From CAWATZ01 sp963784995 (GTDB taxonomy: Bacteria; Planctomycetota; Planctomycetia; Gemmatales; Gemmataceae), in contig CAWATZ010000004.1 in the NCBI GenBank assembly GCA_963784995.1, positions 62,001 through 126,000 of the forward strand: a stretch of DNA of 64,000 bases, written 5' to 3'. The notes below the pieces were generated by a model, which was given only the letters and a program-made list of their open reading frames with translations, was not told the origin of the DNA and made no database searches. Both the position numbers and the translations under genes were made by a program. Below, in pieces: positions 24,548 to 32,345 of the stretch (positions are counted from its first letter, which is position 1; each line of letters starts with the position of its first letter).

Positions 24548-24637
24548 TCGGAAAGAAGGGCGAGCGGCGCGGCGTCAGCCCGCCGGTGGAAGGGCCTACC
24601 GGCGGGCTGACGCCGCGCCGCTCGCCCTTCTTTCCGA
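24548..24637. repeat. Palindrome family B, 40-bp perfect stem
   Basis: The left arm starts TCGGAAAGAAGGGCGAGCGG, the loop is GGAAGGGCCT (24588-24597), and the right arm is the exact complement. It lies five bases beyond the stop of the dehydrogenase gene (minus strand) and could terminate it. Single arms recur at 1987, 2455 and 63838, there inside coding sequence. Confidence 0.93.
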
Positions 24638-24642
24638 TCGCT

Positions 24643-25647
24643 CTAAGCCGCCGTCTTCTCCGCGATGCGCAGCAACACCTTTCCCTGCCGGCCCGGCTCG
24701 CTCGCTTGCCTGCATGCGGCTCGCACGTCCTCCAGCGCAAACGTGGTCCCCACCTCCGTTGCCAGCACGCCGGAGCGGATCAGCCGATCCACCTGCCGCA
24801 GCAGGAACAGCATGCGGATGATCCCGGCGTCCCGCACCCATTCCGACAGCCAGAAGCCCTCGACCTTCTTCTGCCCCAGCAGCAGCGTCCGCGGATCGAG
24901 CGTCAGCGGCTGGCCGGACAGGGCCCCGTAGACCAGCATCCGGCCTCCCCGGGCCAGCGTCCCCACTGCTTCCGAGCCGGTCGAGCCGGCCACGGCATCG
25001 ATGGCGTAACGCACCCCTTCGCCCTTGGTGATCTCCAGCACCCGGCGGTGGAGGTTCTCGTCCGACGTGCAAATCACCTCGTCGCCGCCCAGCCGCCGCA
25101 ATTCCTCCGCCTGCTCCCGCCGGCGTACCGCGTTGAGCGTCCGGAAGCCGTGGATCTTGCCCAGGCGGATCACCATGCGTCCCAGGGCACTGCCGGCCGC
25201 CGTCTGCAAGAGCCAGGCCCCACGCGGCACCCGCAGCACGTGCCGGACCATCACCAGGGCACTGGCCGGGTTGACGAAGAACGTCGCCGCCTGCTCGTCG
25301 GTCAGCGAGCGCGACACGGGAATGGCCTGGCGCAGGAATGATGACGTGTTCCTGCCAGTTGCCGCCACCGCTGTTGAGCACGGCCACCCGCCGGCCCAGG
25401 ACGCGCCGGGCCAGCAGACCCCGGCCGGCCTCGACAATGCCCACGCCCTCGAAACCCGGCGTCGCCGGCAAGGTCGGCTGCCGGCCATACCGGCCCTGGA
25501 CCATCAGCAGGTCGGAGGGGTTGATCGGGCTGAGGACCATGCGCAGCGCGCAGCCTCGCCGCGCTTCGGCTCCGGCGGCATGGGCAGGTCCCGCACTTGC
25601 AGCACTTCCTCCGGATCGCCCCAGCGCTCGCACAGCACGGCTTTCAT
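24643..25647 (-). CDS. Zinc-dependent alcohol dehydrogenase / quinone oxidoreductase family protein, two frameshifts
   Basis: MDR-superfamily oxidoreductase. ATG 25647 with GGGAGG upstream, overlapping the bioF stop as ATGA. Read across frames: MKAVLCERWGDPEEVLQVRD, then LRMVLSPINPSDLLMVQGRY and PGFEGVGIVEAG in the second frame, then the Rossmann part AWLLQTAAGSALGRMVIRLG, KGEGVRYAIDAVAGSTGSEA, ending GKVLLRIAEKTAA. Shifts near 25550 and 25340. NAD(P)-linked reduction of quinones or enals is usual for the family; the substrate here is unknown. The coupling to bioF suggests co-expression. Confidence 0.75.
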
Positions 25648-26891
25648 GCCCGTAACCTCCCGAGTGCCTCGACCAGGATCTCCACGTCCTCGATGGTGTG
25701 GCCGGCCGTCAGGCTGATCCGCAGCCGGGCCGTCCCCTCCGGCACCGACGGCGGCCGGATCGCCGGGACCAGCAAGCCTTCCGCCTGCAACCGCTCCGAG
25801 AGGGCGACCGCGGCCCGTGAGTCGCCGACGATGACCGGCATAATCGGAACGGCGAATGGCGTGTCGAGGACTGCCAGCCCCGCACGCAGTTTCCGTGTCA
25901 AAGTTTGGAGACGCTGCCGGCGCTGTGGTTCCTGCTCCACAATGGCGATGGCCCGGCGCGCGGCGGCAGCGACCGGCGGTGACAGCGCCGTCGAGAAGAC
26001 GTACGGCCGGGCGTGGTTGACCAGGTAGTCGATCAGCCGACCCGAGCCACACACAAAGCCGCCCTGCGCTCCCAGCGCCTTGCTCAGCGTGCCGACCTTG
26101 ACCAGGCGCTCCAATCCCCGCGTGCCCGGCGGCAGCAGGTCGGTCACACCCCGGCCGTGCTCGCCCAGGACTCCCGTGGCATGGGCCTCGTCCAGCACCA
26201 GCAGGCAATCGTAGCGCTCCGCCAGGGCCAGCAACTCCAGAAGCGGTGCCAGGTCGCCGTCCATGCTGAAGACGCTGTCGCTGACAATCAACCGGCGCTG
26301 CAGGGAACGCCCTCCGTGGCGTTCCGGTTTGGAGGGAACGCCCTCTGTGCCGTTCTGCATCCCGTCGGAACGCCACGGAGGGCGTTCCCTACAGGCCCCG
26401 CCCGCCTCGTCACGCAGCAGCTCCTCCAGATGGGTCAGGTCATTGTGGCGGTAAACGTGAGTGCGGGCGCGGGACAGCCGGCAGCCGTCGATCAGGCTGG
26501 CGTGGTTGCGCTCGTCGCTGAAGATCCGGTCGCCGGGCCCGGCCAGAGCGGTCAGTACGCCCAGGTTGGCGGCGTAGCCGCTCCCACAGACCACGGCCGC
26601 TTCCGTTCCCTCCCAGCGAGCCAGGGCGCGCTCCAGCGCCCGCAGCGGCGGCAACCAGCCCGACACCAGCGGCGAGGCCCCGGCTCCGGTCCCATAACGC
26701 CGGACCGCCCGGGCTGCCGCCCGGGCCAGGCGGGGATCGGTGGCCAGGTTGAGGTAATCGTTGGAGGAGAAGTTGCGGTAGCTCCGGCCGGCCAGGCGAA
26801 CGGTCGCTCCCTGGCCGGACTGAAGCCGCCGGCGCGAGCGATACAGACCCTGCTGCCGACGTTCGTTCAGCTCCTCATCCATCCAGTTCAT
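25644..26891 (-). CDS. bioF: 8-amino-7-oxononanoate synthase
   Basis: PLP enzyme of biotin synthesis that condenses pimeloyl-ACP/CoA with alanine. 415 residues, longer than the usual 385-390. Motifs: SNDYLNLATDPRLARAAARA, CGSGYAANLGVLTALAGPGD, LVLDEAHATGVLGEHGRG, and the PLP Lys in KVGTLSKALGAQGGFVCGSG. Between HLEELLRD and RRLIVSDSVFSMDGD an insertion of about 32 residues (RERPPWRSDGMQNG...) is encoded by a palindromic repeat at 26300-26394 that keeps the frame. It lies near a surface loop of the fold, so the enzyme may still work. It follows bioB on the same strand with five bases between. Confidence 0.92.
   Translation of the reverse strand: MNWMDEELNERRQQGLYRSRRRLQSGQGATVRLAGRSYRNFSSNDYLNLATDPRLARAAARAVRRYGTGAGASPLVSGWLPPLRALERALARWEGTEAAVVCGSGYAANLGVLTALAGPGDRIFSDERNHASLIDGCRLSRARTHVYRHNDLTHLEELLRDEAGGACRERPPWRSDGMQNGTEGVPSKPERHGGRSLQRRLIVSDSVFSMDGDLAPLLELLALAERYDCLLVLDEAHATGVLGEHGRGVTDLLPPGTRGLERLVKVGTLSKALGAQGGFVCGSGRLIDYLVNHARPYVFSTALSPPVAAAARRAIAIVEQEPQRRQRLQTLTRKLRAGLAVLDTPFAVPIMPVIVGDSRAAVALSERLQAEGLLVPAIRPPSVPEGTARLRISLTAGHTIEDVEILVEALGRLRA
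26300..26394. repeat. Palindromic repeat family C inside bioF
   Basis: AGGGAACGCCCTCCGTGGCG and its complement near the other end, with a third partial arm between. Read in frame by bioF. The same arm occurs at 28006-28049. Confidence 0.88.
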
Positions 26892-26896
26892 GGTTG

Positions 26897-27973
26897 TCAG
26901 GCGTCAGTCAAGAGAGGGAGTGCTGTCTTGCCCAGCGGCTCGTCGGGAAAGGCAACGGGCAGCTGAGGGTCCAGGTCGCCGACGCGGTCGGAGTGCCAGG
27001 TCAATTCCAGGTCGGAGATCATCTGCAAATCTTCCTGGTGCGGCCGGCCATAGGTCGCCAGGTAATTGCCGATCAGAGCGCTGGTGCCGCCGACGTAGAA
27101 GATCCAGCTCTGGAGGTCGCGCAAGTTCTTCTCGCGTCCACCGGCCACTTTCAGGTCCTGCCGCGGCAGGATCAGGCGCATCACCGCGATGATCTTCAGG
27201 ATCTCCATTGGTTTAAGCCGGGGAGCGTTCTCGAGCGGCGTGCCGGGGATGGGGAAGAGGAAGTTCAGCGGCACCACCTGCGGGTTCAGCTCGCGGAGGC
27301 TGAAGGCCAGGCTGACGCGGTCCTCGACGCTCTCGCCCATGCCGAAGATGCAGCCGCAGCAGGCTTCCAGGCCGACCTTCTGGGCCAGCCGGACCGTCTG
27401 CACTCGCTCTTCCCAGGTGTGCGTCGTCACGATCTGGGGATAGAACTCCCTGGACGTTTCCAGGTTGTGATTGATCCGGCGAACCCCCGCCGCCTTCAAT
27501 TCACGGGCCTGCTCCTCGTCCAGCGTGCCCAGGGTGGCGCAATGGCAGATGCCGTCTACTTCCTTCATGGCATGCACCGCTTCCATGACCTTGGGCCATT
27601 CCCGCTTGGTCGGCCCCCGGCCGCTGTTGACGATGCCGAAGGCGCTGGCCCCCTTGTCCCGCGAGTCGGCGCACGCCTTGGCCACCTCGGCTCCGTCCAT
27701 CATCGGGTGCGGCGTGATGCCCGTGTCGAAGTGGCCGCTCTGGGCGCAGAAGGCGCAGTCCTCGCTGCAGTTGCCGAACTTGGTCGGCAGGATGCTGCAG
27801 AAGGTCACGCGGTTGCCGTGAAAGTGGCGGCGCACCTTGTGGGCGGCGTAGAACAGGTCGTAGACCTCCTCGCCTTCGAGGCGGAACAGGGCGTGGGCCT
27901 CGGCCCGGGTCAGTTCGCCTCCGCCAATGACGCGACGGGCGAGCGCCAGGAGATCGGGTAGGTCAGCCGGCAT
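26897..27973 (-). CDS. bioB: Biotin synthase (radical SAM)
   Basis: Inserts sulphur into dethiobiotin, the last step of biotin synthesis. ATG 27973 is chosen because the frame upstream, to 28033, reads a repeat. 358 residues. The [4Fe-4S]/SAM motif is NCSEDCAFCAQSGHF. Other family motifs: GICHCATLGTLDEEQARELK, RINHNLETSREFYPQIVTTH, CCGCIFGMGESVEDRVSLAF, FLFPIPGTPLENAPRLKPME and the auxiliary-cluster region GGREKNLRDLQSW. The frame is intact. bioA and bioD are not in the window. Confidence 0.95.
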   Translation of the reverse strand: MPADLPDLLALARRVIGGGELTRAEAHALFRLEGEEVYDLFYAAHKVRRHFHGNRVTFCSILPTKFGNCSEDCAFCAQSGHFDTGITPHPMMDGAEVAKACADSRDKGASAFGIVNSGRGPTKREWPKVMEAVHAMKEVDGICHCATLGTLDEEQARELKAAGVRRINHNLETSREFYPQIVTTHTWEERVQTVRLAQKVGLEACCGCIFGMGESVEDRVSLAFSLRELNPQVVPLNFLFPIPGTPLENAPRLKPMEILKIIAVMRLILPRQDLKVAGGREKNLRDLQSWIFYVGGTSALIGNYLATYGRPHQEDLQMISDLELTWHSDRVGDLDPQLPVAFPDEPLGKTALPLLTDA

Positions 27974-28005
27974 GGTGGTTTCAATCCTTGGTTTGCGGGA
28001 ATCGG

Positions 28006-28049
28006 CGGAACGCCACGGGAGCCGGAACGCCACGGAGGGCGTTCCCTAC
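28006..28049. repeat. Family C repeat upstream of bioB
   Basis: Two consecutive arms CGGAACGCCACGG(G/A)... followed by AGGGCGTTCCCTAC and a T-rich run. It sits just before the bioB start on the minus strand and after the stop of the next gene, so it may serve as a terminator/leader. Confidence 0.8.
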
Positions 28050-28053
28050 TGTT

Positions 28054-28284
28054 TTATTGTTTCCGGCTGGGCATGCAAACAATCACCAGGATCAGCATGG
28101 TGGACAGCCCGGCGACGGCGTACTGCAACGCCGGGGGGGACCGCTCAATGATCGGAGCCGAAGCGGGCGGCGCGGAAGTGCCCGGCGCGGGAGCAGGAGC
28201 GGGTTGCTGGCCCAGGACCGGAGCAACGACCAGCAGCCCGGCCAGCAGCAGAGAGCAAAGACAGCGACTCAGGAAGCGAATCAT
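28054..28284 (-). CDS. Small exported/membrane protein
   Basis: 76 residues from ATG 28284. Signal peptide MIRFLSRCLCSLLLAGLLVV ending near APVLGQQ, a Pro/Ala linker, and a C-terminal hydrophobic helix ALQYAVAGLSTMLILVIVCM ending SRKQ. A typical small planctomycete membrane protein with no known function. Confidence 0.65.
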   Translation of the reverse strand: MIRFLSRCLCSLLLAGLLVVAPVLGQQPAPAPAPGTSAPPASAPIIERSPPALQYAVAGLSTMLILVIVCMPSRKQ

Positions 28285-28310
28285 GGCTCTTTCTTCGTTT
28301 CGGATTGTAG

Positions 28311-28354
28311 GACGGCCTTCCCAGGCCGTCCGGGACGGCCTTCCCAGGCCGTCC
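28311..28354. repeat. Two tandem hairpins, family D
   Basis: GACGGCCTTCCCAGGCCGTC twice, separated by CGG; each copy is its own hairpin. Intergenic, between two minus-strand genes. Confidence 0.88.
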
Positions 28355-28362
28355 TGCAAAAA

Positions 28363-29094
28363 TCATCCCGCCTTCTTCTGACCTCCCTGGGGCAGCCAGC
28401 GGAGCCAGAAGGGCCGGGGTGGCGGCGGAGGCGGGGGCGGCGGCGGGGGCGGTGCCGGGGTGGCGCCGGCCTTGGCTTCGGCTTTGGGGGCCGACTTGGA
28501 CTTGCCCTTGCCCTTGGACCAGAGGCCGCGTTTGCGGACCAGCACCTGCACCAGGATGCCCAGCACGGCCACGGACAGCGTGGCCCAGTTCAGCAGCGGC
28601 CCGTTCTTCTCGGCCCAGGCCAGCACGTCGGTGCGGCCCAGCTTGCCCACCAGGGCCAGGCCGGCGTAGCTCATCAGCAGCGTCCCGACCAGGCTGGCCG
28701 CGGCCTGGATCCAGTACTGGAAGAAGATCACTCCCAGCACGCCGCCGGCCACGAAGCAGGCGACCGGCTCCTCCCACCTGGGGACGAGCAGCTGGCACAG
28801 GTAAAGGAAGCCAAAACCCACTGCCAGGAAGACCACGACGCGCACCAGCGACAGGGCCAGGACCCCGGCGGCCACGGCCAGCAGCAGGCCAGCCACCAGC
28901 GGCTGCATCCCCCAGCCCGGACCGCCTTGCAGGCCGATCACGCCGGCTATCAGCGTGGTCACCAGCACAATGCAGAAGCGGTGGCCCATGCCGCCCAGGA
29001 TCCACAGCCCCAGACCGATCAGCAGGGCCAGGACCAGGGCCAGCACACCCAGCTCCAGACACTCCTTCAGGATGTCAGGCGCAATCATTCTCAT
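28363..29094 (-). CDS. Multi-spanning membrane protein with polyproline tail
   Basis: 243 residues from ATG 29094. Five to six hydrophobic helices, beginning ECLELGVLALVLALLIGLGL and including PLVAGLLLAVAAGVLALSLV and CFVAGGVLGVIFFQYWIQAA. Then a basic stretch (RKRGLWSKGKGKSKSAPKAE), a run of 12 Pro and a short end. No family recognised. Its promoter must lie in the 29095-29332 interval shared with the divergent gene. Confidence 0.75.
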   Translation of the reverse strand: MRMIAPDILKECLELGVLALVLALLIGLGLWILGGMGHRFCIVLVTTLIAGVIGLQGGPGWGMQPLVAGLLLAVAAGVLALSLVRVVVFLAVGFGFLYLCQLLVPRWEEPVACFVAGGVLGVIFFQYWIQAAASLVGTLLMSYAGLALVGKLGRTDVLAWAEKNGPLLNWATLSVAVLGILVQVLVRKRGLWSKGKGKSKSAPKAEAKAGATPAPPPPPPPPPPPPRPFWLRWLPQGGQKKAG

Positions 29095-29332
29095 GGGATC
29101 GCTCCCTACCTCCTGGGACAGACCATTCGCCTTGCCCGCTCCTTGGCCGGATGGAGGTTACGGTGTCCCTGACCCCCTGTCAAGGGGGCTCGCCTCGCTT
29201 GTGGAGAGCGCGCCAGGCTTCCCGCCTCCGGTATACTTTACAGGGAACCTTCTCCGGAAACCACGTCTCCCGGTGCTTGACGTTCCCCCCTGCTTATTCG
29301 TTCCTGGCGGACGAATGTTGAGGAGTGCGACC

Positions 29333-30073
29333 ATGCGTTTGCTCCTGGGAATGTGGCAGACCCTGTCGCGGCTGACCGGGCTTACTAGCCCCGCTGGTCC
29401 AATCCAAATGGGGGAGTTCAACCCGGAGCAGTTTCTGGCCGGGTTGTCCAGCTCACCGCTGGGCTTGAGTCATTTGCTGCCTTTGTTCCGCAGCCTGACC
29501 CAGCAAAACTCGCCGCGCCGGCCCACGCTGCTGGCCTGCGCCACCTGCCGGCTGCACTGGGATGAGCTGAAGGATGCCCGGTTGCGCCGCGCCGTCGAGA
29601 TGAGCGAACGCCACGCCGACGGGCTGATCGACGAACCGCAGCGGGAGGCGATAGCCGCCGAGGTCGAGGAGTACCTGCAGTTGCGGAGCGAGCTGCGCAA
29701 TCGCGAGGCCGACGTACTGATCGAGCAAGCTGCGGCATGCCTGATCAAAGGCGATCTGATCGGCACTCTGTTGAATACCTGGATAGCGGGCTTCCACCGC
29801 AGGAACGATTGGCGCATCCTGATCCGCGACCTGTTTCCCGGAACGCCCGAACTGGTGTCGATCAACCCGGCCTGGAAGAACTGGAACGACGGTGTGGTGG
29901 AGAAGGTGGCCAGGACCATCTACGACGAGGGCCGCTTCGAGGAGCTGCCCATCCTGGCCGACGCTCTGGAAGAAGCCGGGTGCGATCAAGCGCCTCTTTT
30001 GGCCCATCTGCGTTCGGCCGATCCCCATTACCGCGGCTGCTGGGCCCTCGATGCGATCCTGGATCGTCCCTGA
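29333..30073 (+). CDS. Gemmata-type hypothetical protein with C-terminal RGCW motif
   Basis: 246 residues from ATG 29333 with GAGGAG upstream. A helical protein: TLLACATCRLHWDELKDARL, RHADGLIDEPQREAIAAEVE, then WRILIRDLFPGTPELVSINP, FEELPILADALEEAGCDQAP, HLRSADPHYRGCWALDAILD. This C-terminal block is a recurring module of Gemmataceae proteins of unknown role. The start is supported by spacing. Confidence 0.7.
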   Translation: MRLLLGMWQTLSRLTGLTSPAGPIQMGEFNPEQFLAGLSSSPLGLSHLLPLFRSLTQQNSPRRPTLLACATCRLHWDELKDARLRRAVEMSERHADGLIDEPQREAIAAEVEEYLQLRSELRNREADVLIEQAAACLIKGDLIGTLLNTWIAGFHRRNDWRILIRDLFPGTPELVSINPAWKNWNDGVVEKVARTIYDEGRFEELPILADALEEAGCDQAPLLAHLRSADPHYRGCWALDAILDRP

Positions 30074-30155
30074 TCCCGGTCCCTGGCTGCCTTTTCGCGT
30101 CAGGGCCTTACAATAGCAGCAACCGCCCCATCACCGCTGCGAGCGAGGAAGCCCC

Positions 30156-30833
30156 ATGATTGAGCAGATCCCCTTTGGGACCAATGATTTCGCCGTCAAC
30201 CCCGAGCCCCGGCTGCCGTGCGTGCTGCTGCTGGACGTGTCCGAGTCGATGACCGGCAAGCCGATCCACGAGCTGAACGAGGGCATCCGGGTCTACCAGA
30301 ACGAGCTGCTGGCCGACCCGCTGGCGGCCAAGCGGGTCGAGGTGGCCCTCGTCACCTTTGGCGGCGACGTTCGCACGGTCTGCGACTTCACCACCGCCGA
30401 GAGCTTCAGCCCGCCGAAGCTGGTCACCAACGGCACCACGCCGATGGGAGCGGCCATTCACCAGGCCCTGACCATGCTCAACCTGCGCAAGCGGGCCTAC
30501 CGCGATAACGGTATCGCCTACTTCCGGCCGTGGATCTTCCTGATCACCGACGGCGCGCCCACCGACGAATGGCAGTCGGCGGCCGACAAGGTCAAGCAGG
30601 CCGAGGAGACGCGCAGCGTCGCCTTCTTCGTGGTAGGTGTTGAGGGGGCCGACTTCGGCGTACTCAAACAGATCGGCACCCGCCAGCCGCTCAAGCTCCA
30701 GGGCCTGCGTTTTCGCGACCTGTTCCAGTGGCTGTCCAACTCGCAGCGCTCCGTGTCGCGGTCGTCGCCCGGCGAGGAGCACGCGATCACGCTGATCAAC
30801 CCGGCCGGGCCTGGAGGCTGGGCGTCGCTGTGA
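30156..30833 (+). CDS. VWA-domain protein, TerY-like
   Basis: 225 residues from ATG 30156 with GAGGAA upstream. von Willebrand factor A fold with a full MIDAS: DVSESM (DxSxS) in CVLLLDVSESMTGKPIHELN, Thr in NGTTPMGAAIHQAL and Asp in FLITDGAPTDEWQSAADKVK. No signal peptide or membrane helix, so cytosolic. Similar to TerY-type proteins that act with kinases or phosphatases in stress loci, but no ter genes are adjacent. Confidence 0.85.
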   Translation: MIEQIPFGTNDFAVNPEPRLPCVLLLDVSESMTGKPIHELNEGIRVYQNELLADPLAAKRVEVALVTFGGDVRTVCDFTTAESFSPPKLVTNGTTPMGAAIHQALTMLNLRKRAYRDNGIAYFRPWIFLITDGAPTDEWQSAADKVKQAEETRSVAFFVVGVEGADFGVLKQIGTRQPLKLQGLRFRDLFQWLSNSQRSVSRSSPGEEHAITLINPAGPGGWASL

Positions 30834-30896
30834 GCGTTGCGCCGCAAAGCCCACCGGTCTGCTTGACGTTCCAGGTCGATGCCGACCAGGAGCGGA

Positions 30897-30966
30897 AAAC
30901 GAACGGAGGGGCGCCAGTCAATCATCCGGATTGCGAATTCGTATGATTGACTGGCGCCCCTCCGTT
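30897..30966. repeat. Intergenic palindrome, 24-bp stem
   Basis: GAACGGAGGGGCGCCAGTCA with its complement after a loop containing GGATTGCGAATTC. It lies in the 339-bp gap after the VWA gene, where no gene is seen. Confidence 0.85.
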
Positions 30967-31172
30967 CTGCTCGCTCCCGCTCACGCAAGGCTCGCTTCCG
31001 GCTGTCGGCCACTCTCCAGCACAATGCACCTCCTCTCTCCCTCCGCGTCTGGTGACTTCTTCGAGCCATTTTGCTGATCCCTTCTCCGATTTGCCTCGCT
31101 TTGTTGGATGTGCAGGCCAGGTGCTGGCCGGAAGATGGCTCGGTGAGTCCAGCGTTCAAAAGGAGCTGCAAG

Positions 31173-32006
31173 ATGTCGGTAATTCACGGACCTACGCGGC
31201 TGGAGGCATCCCTCGACCGCCTGGTGAACGGGTTGATCGCCAAGGAGTTCACGTTCGTCACGCCGGAGTCCTCCGCACAAGAAATGCAAGAAGAACTCGC
31301 CCGGTTCGACGAAGGGCGGTTGTGGCTGAACGGCAAGGTGTTCGGGTTCCTGATGGGCGGGGCGGACGTGCCGGATTTCGTCAAGACGGTCACCGAACAC
31401 GTCGTTGCCTTTGGGACCGAACAGGTGGATGACAAGGAGCTGGCCGCGCTCCAGCAGCTGATGCGGCTGAGTTTCCCTCTCTGCGCCTTCGCCTTCAGCA
31501 AGCTGTACGGGCCACGGTTCGCGGCCATCGTCAATGGCGACAGCCTGACGCCAGGCGAGTTGTTCGAGGCGATGGATCGCTTCCAGCAGATCAACCTGTG
31601 CATGATGGACCTCGGCGGCCGGCTGTCACTGAAGCTGTTTGGCAAGTCGATCGTCGGCCTCAACAACAGTGCCGCGACCGGGAGCATGGTGGTCGTCGCC
31701 TCCTCGACGAAGCGGAGTCAGCTGCTGCGCCAGTGGGTGAGCAGCAAGCCACTGCGCAGTGACACGGCCATCAATCAAATGAAGGAGCTGTTCTCGCGGT
31801 GGCAGTTCTGGGCCAAAGCGCTCTTCGGCATGATCGAGTACCAACCGCACCAGCTCCGGCAAGAGGTGATCGTGCTCGATGCCGAAACCGGCGCGGCCGC
31901 CAGTACCGCCTCACCCCGCCTCGGCTTTGAATTCGGGTTCGGCCTTGCGGACGTGGTCTGTTCTGCCGATGAACTGGCCGCCCTCTCTGTGCTGGCAGCG
32001 CTGTAA
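31173..32006 (+). CDS. Hypothetical protein, 277 residues
   Basis: ATG 31173 with AAGGAG ten bases upstream; the frame is open further upstream but without a start signal. MSVIHGPTRLEASLDRLVNG, FGFLMGGADVPDFVKTVTEH, GRLSLKLFGKSIVGLNNSAA, ending VVCSADELAALSVLAAL. Globular, no signal peptide or membrane helix. No family recognised. Confidence 0.65.
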   Translation: MSVIHGPTRLEASLDRLVNGLIAKEFTFVTPESSAQEMQEELARFDEGRLWLNGKVFGFLMGGADVPDFVKTVTEHVVAFGTEQVDDKELAALQQLMRLSFPLCAFAFSKLYGPRFAAIVNGDSLTPGELFEAMDRFQQINLCMMDLGGRLSLKLFGKSIVGLNNSAATGSMVVVASSTKRSQLLRQWVSSKPLRSDTAINQMKELFSRWQFWAKALFGMIEYQPHQLRQEVIVLDAETGAAASTASPRLGFEFGFGLADVVCSADELAALSVLAAL

Positions 32007-32345
32007 CACCATTCTCACAAACCCAACTGGAGAAGCAGCACGTACGAGTTTGTCAAGACCCCAGCGGGATGGCGTGTGTTCTGGGGCATTGACCCGGCTG
32101 CCAGCAAGACCGGCGTCGAGCCAGCCGCCCGCCGCGACGGACGGCGGGAGATCGTGAAACCGATCCTCGGGCCGTCGCTGGATAACCGGGTGATCGTTCC
32201 TGGGGGAGCGAATCTCGGAGAGGACCTTCTCCCCTGCTGATCCCTGCCAAACTGGGATCGCAGCCTTTGTCTGCGGCAGCACCTGGCGGCCAGGAGGAGC
32301 CTGGCCCGTGCTGCCCTTTCTGCGGTCCCACGAACACGGGTTGCT
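32007..32345. other. Intergenic, nothing recognised
   Basis: 339 bp between a rightward gene and the end of the leftward kinase gene. No convincing coding frame, tRNA or strong hairpin seen. Confidence 0.4.

Noticed and set aside
27974..28033. N-terminal extension of BioB
   Set aside because: The extra 20 residues come partly from the family C repeat; BioB homology starts at 27973.
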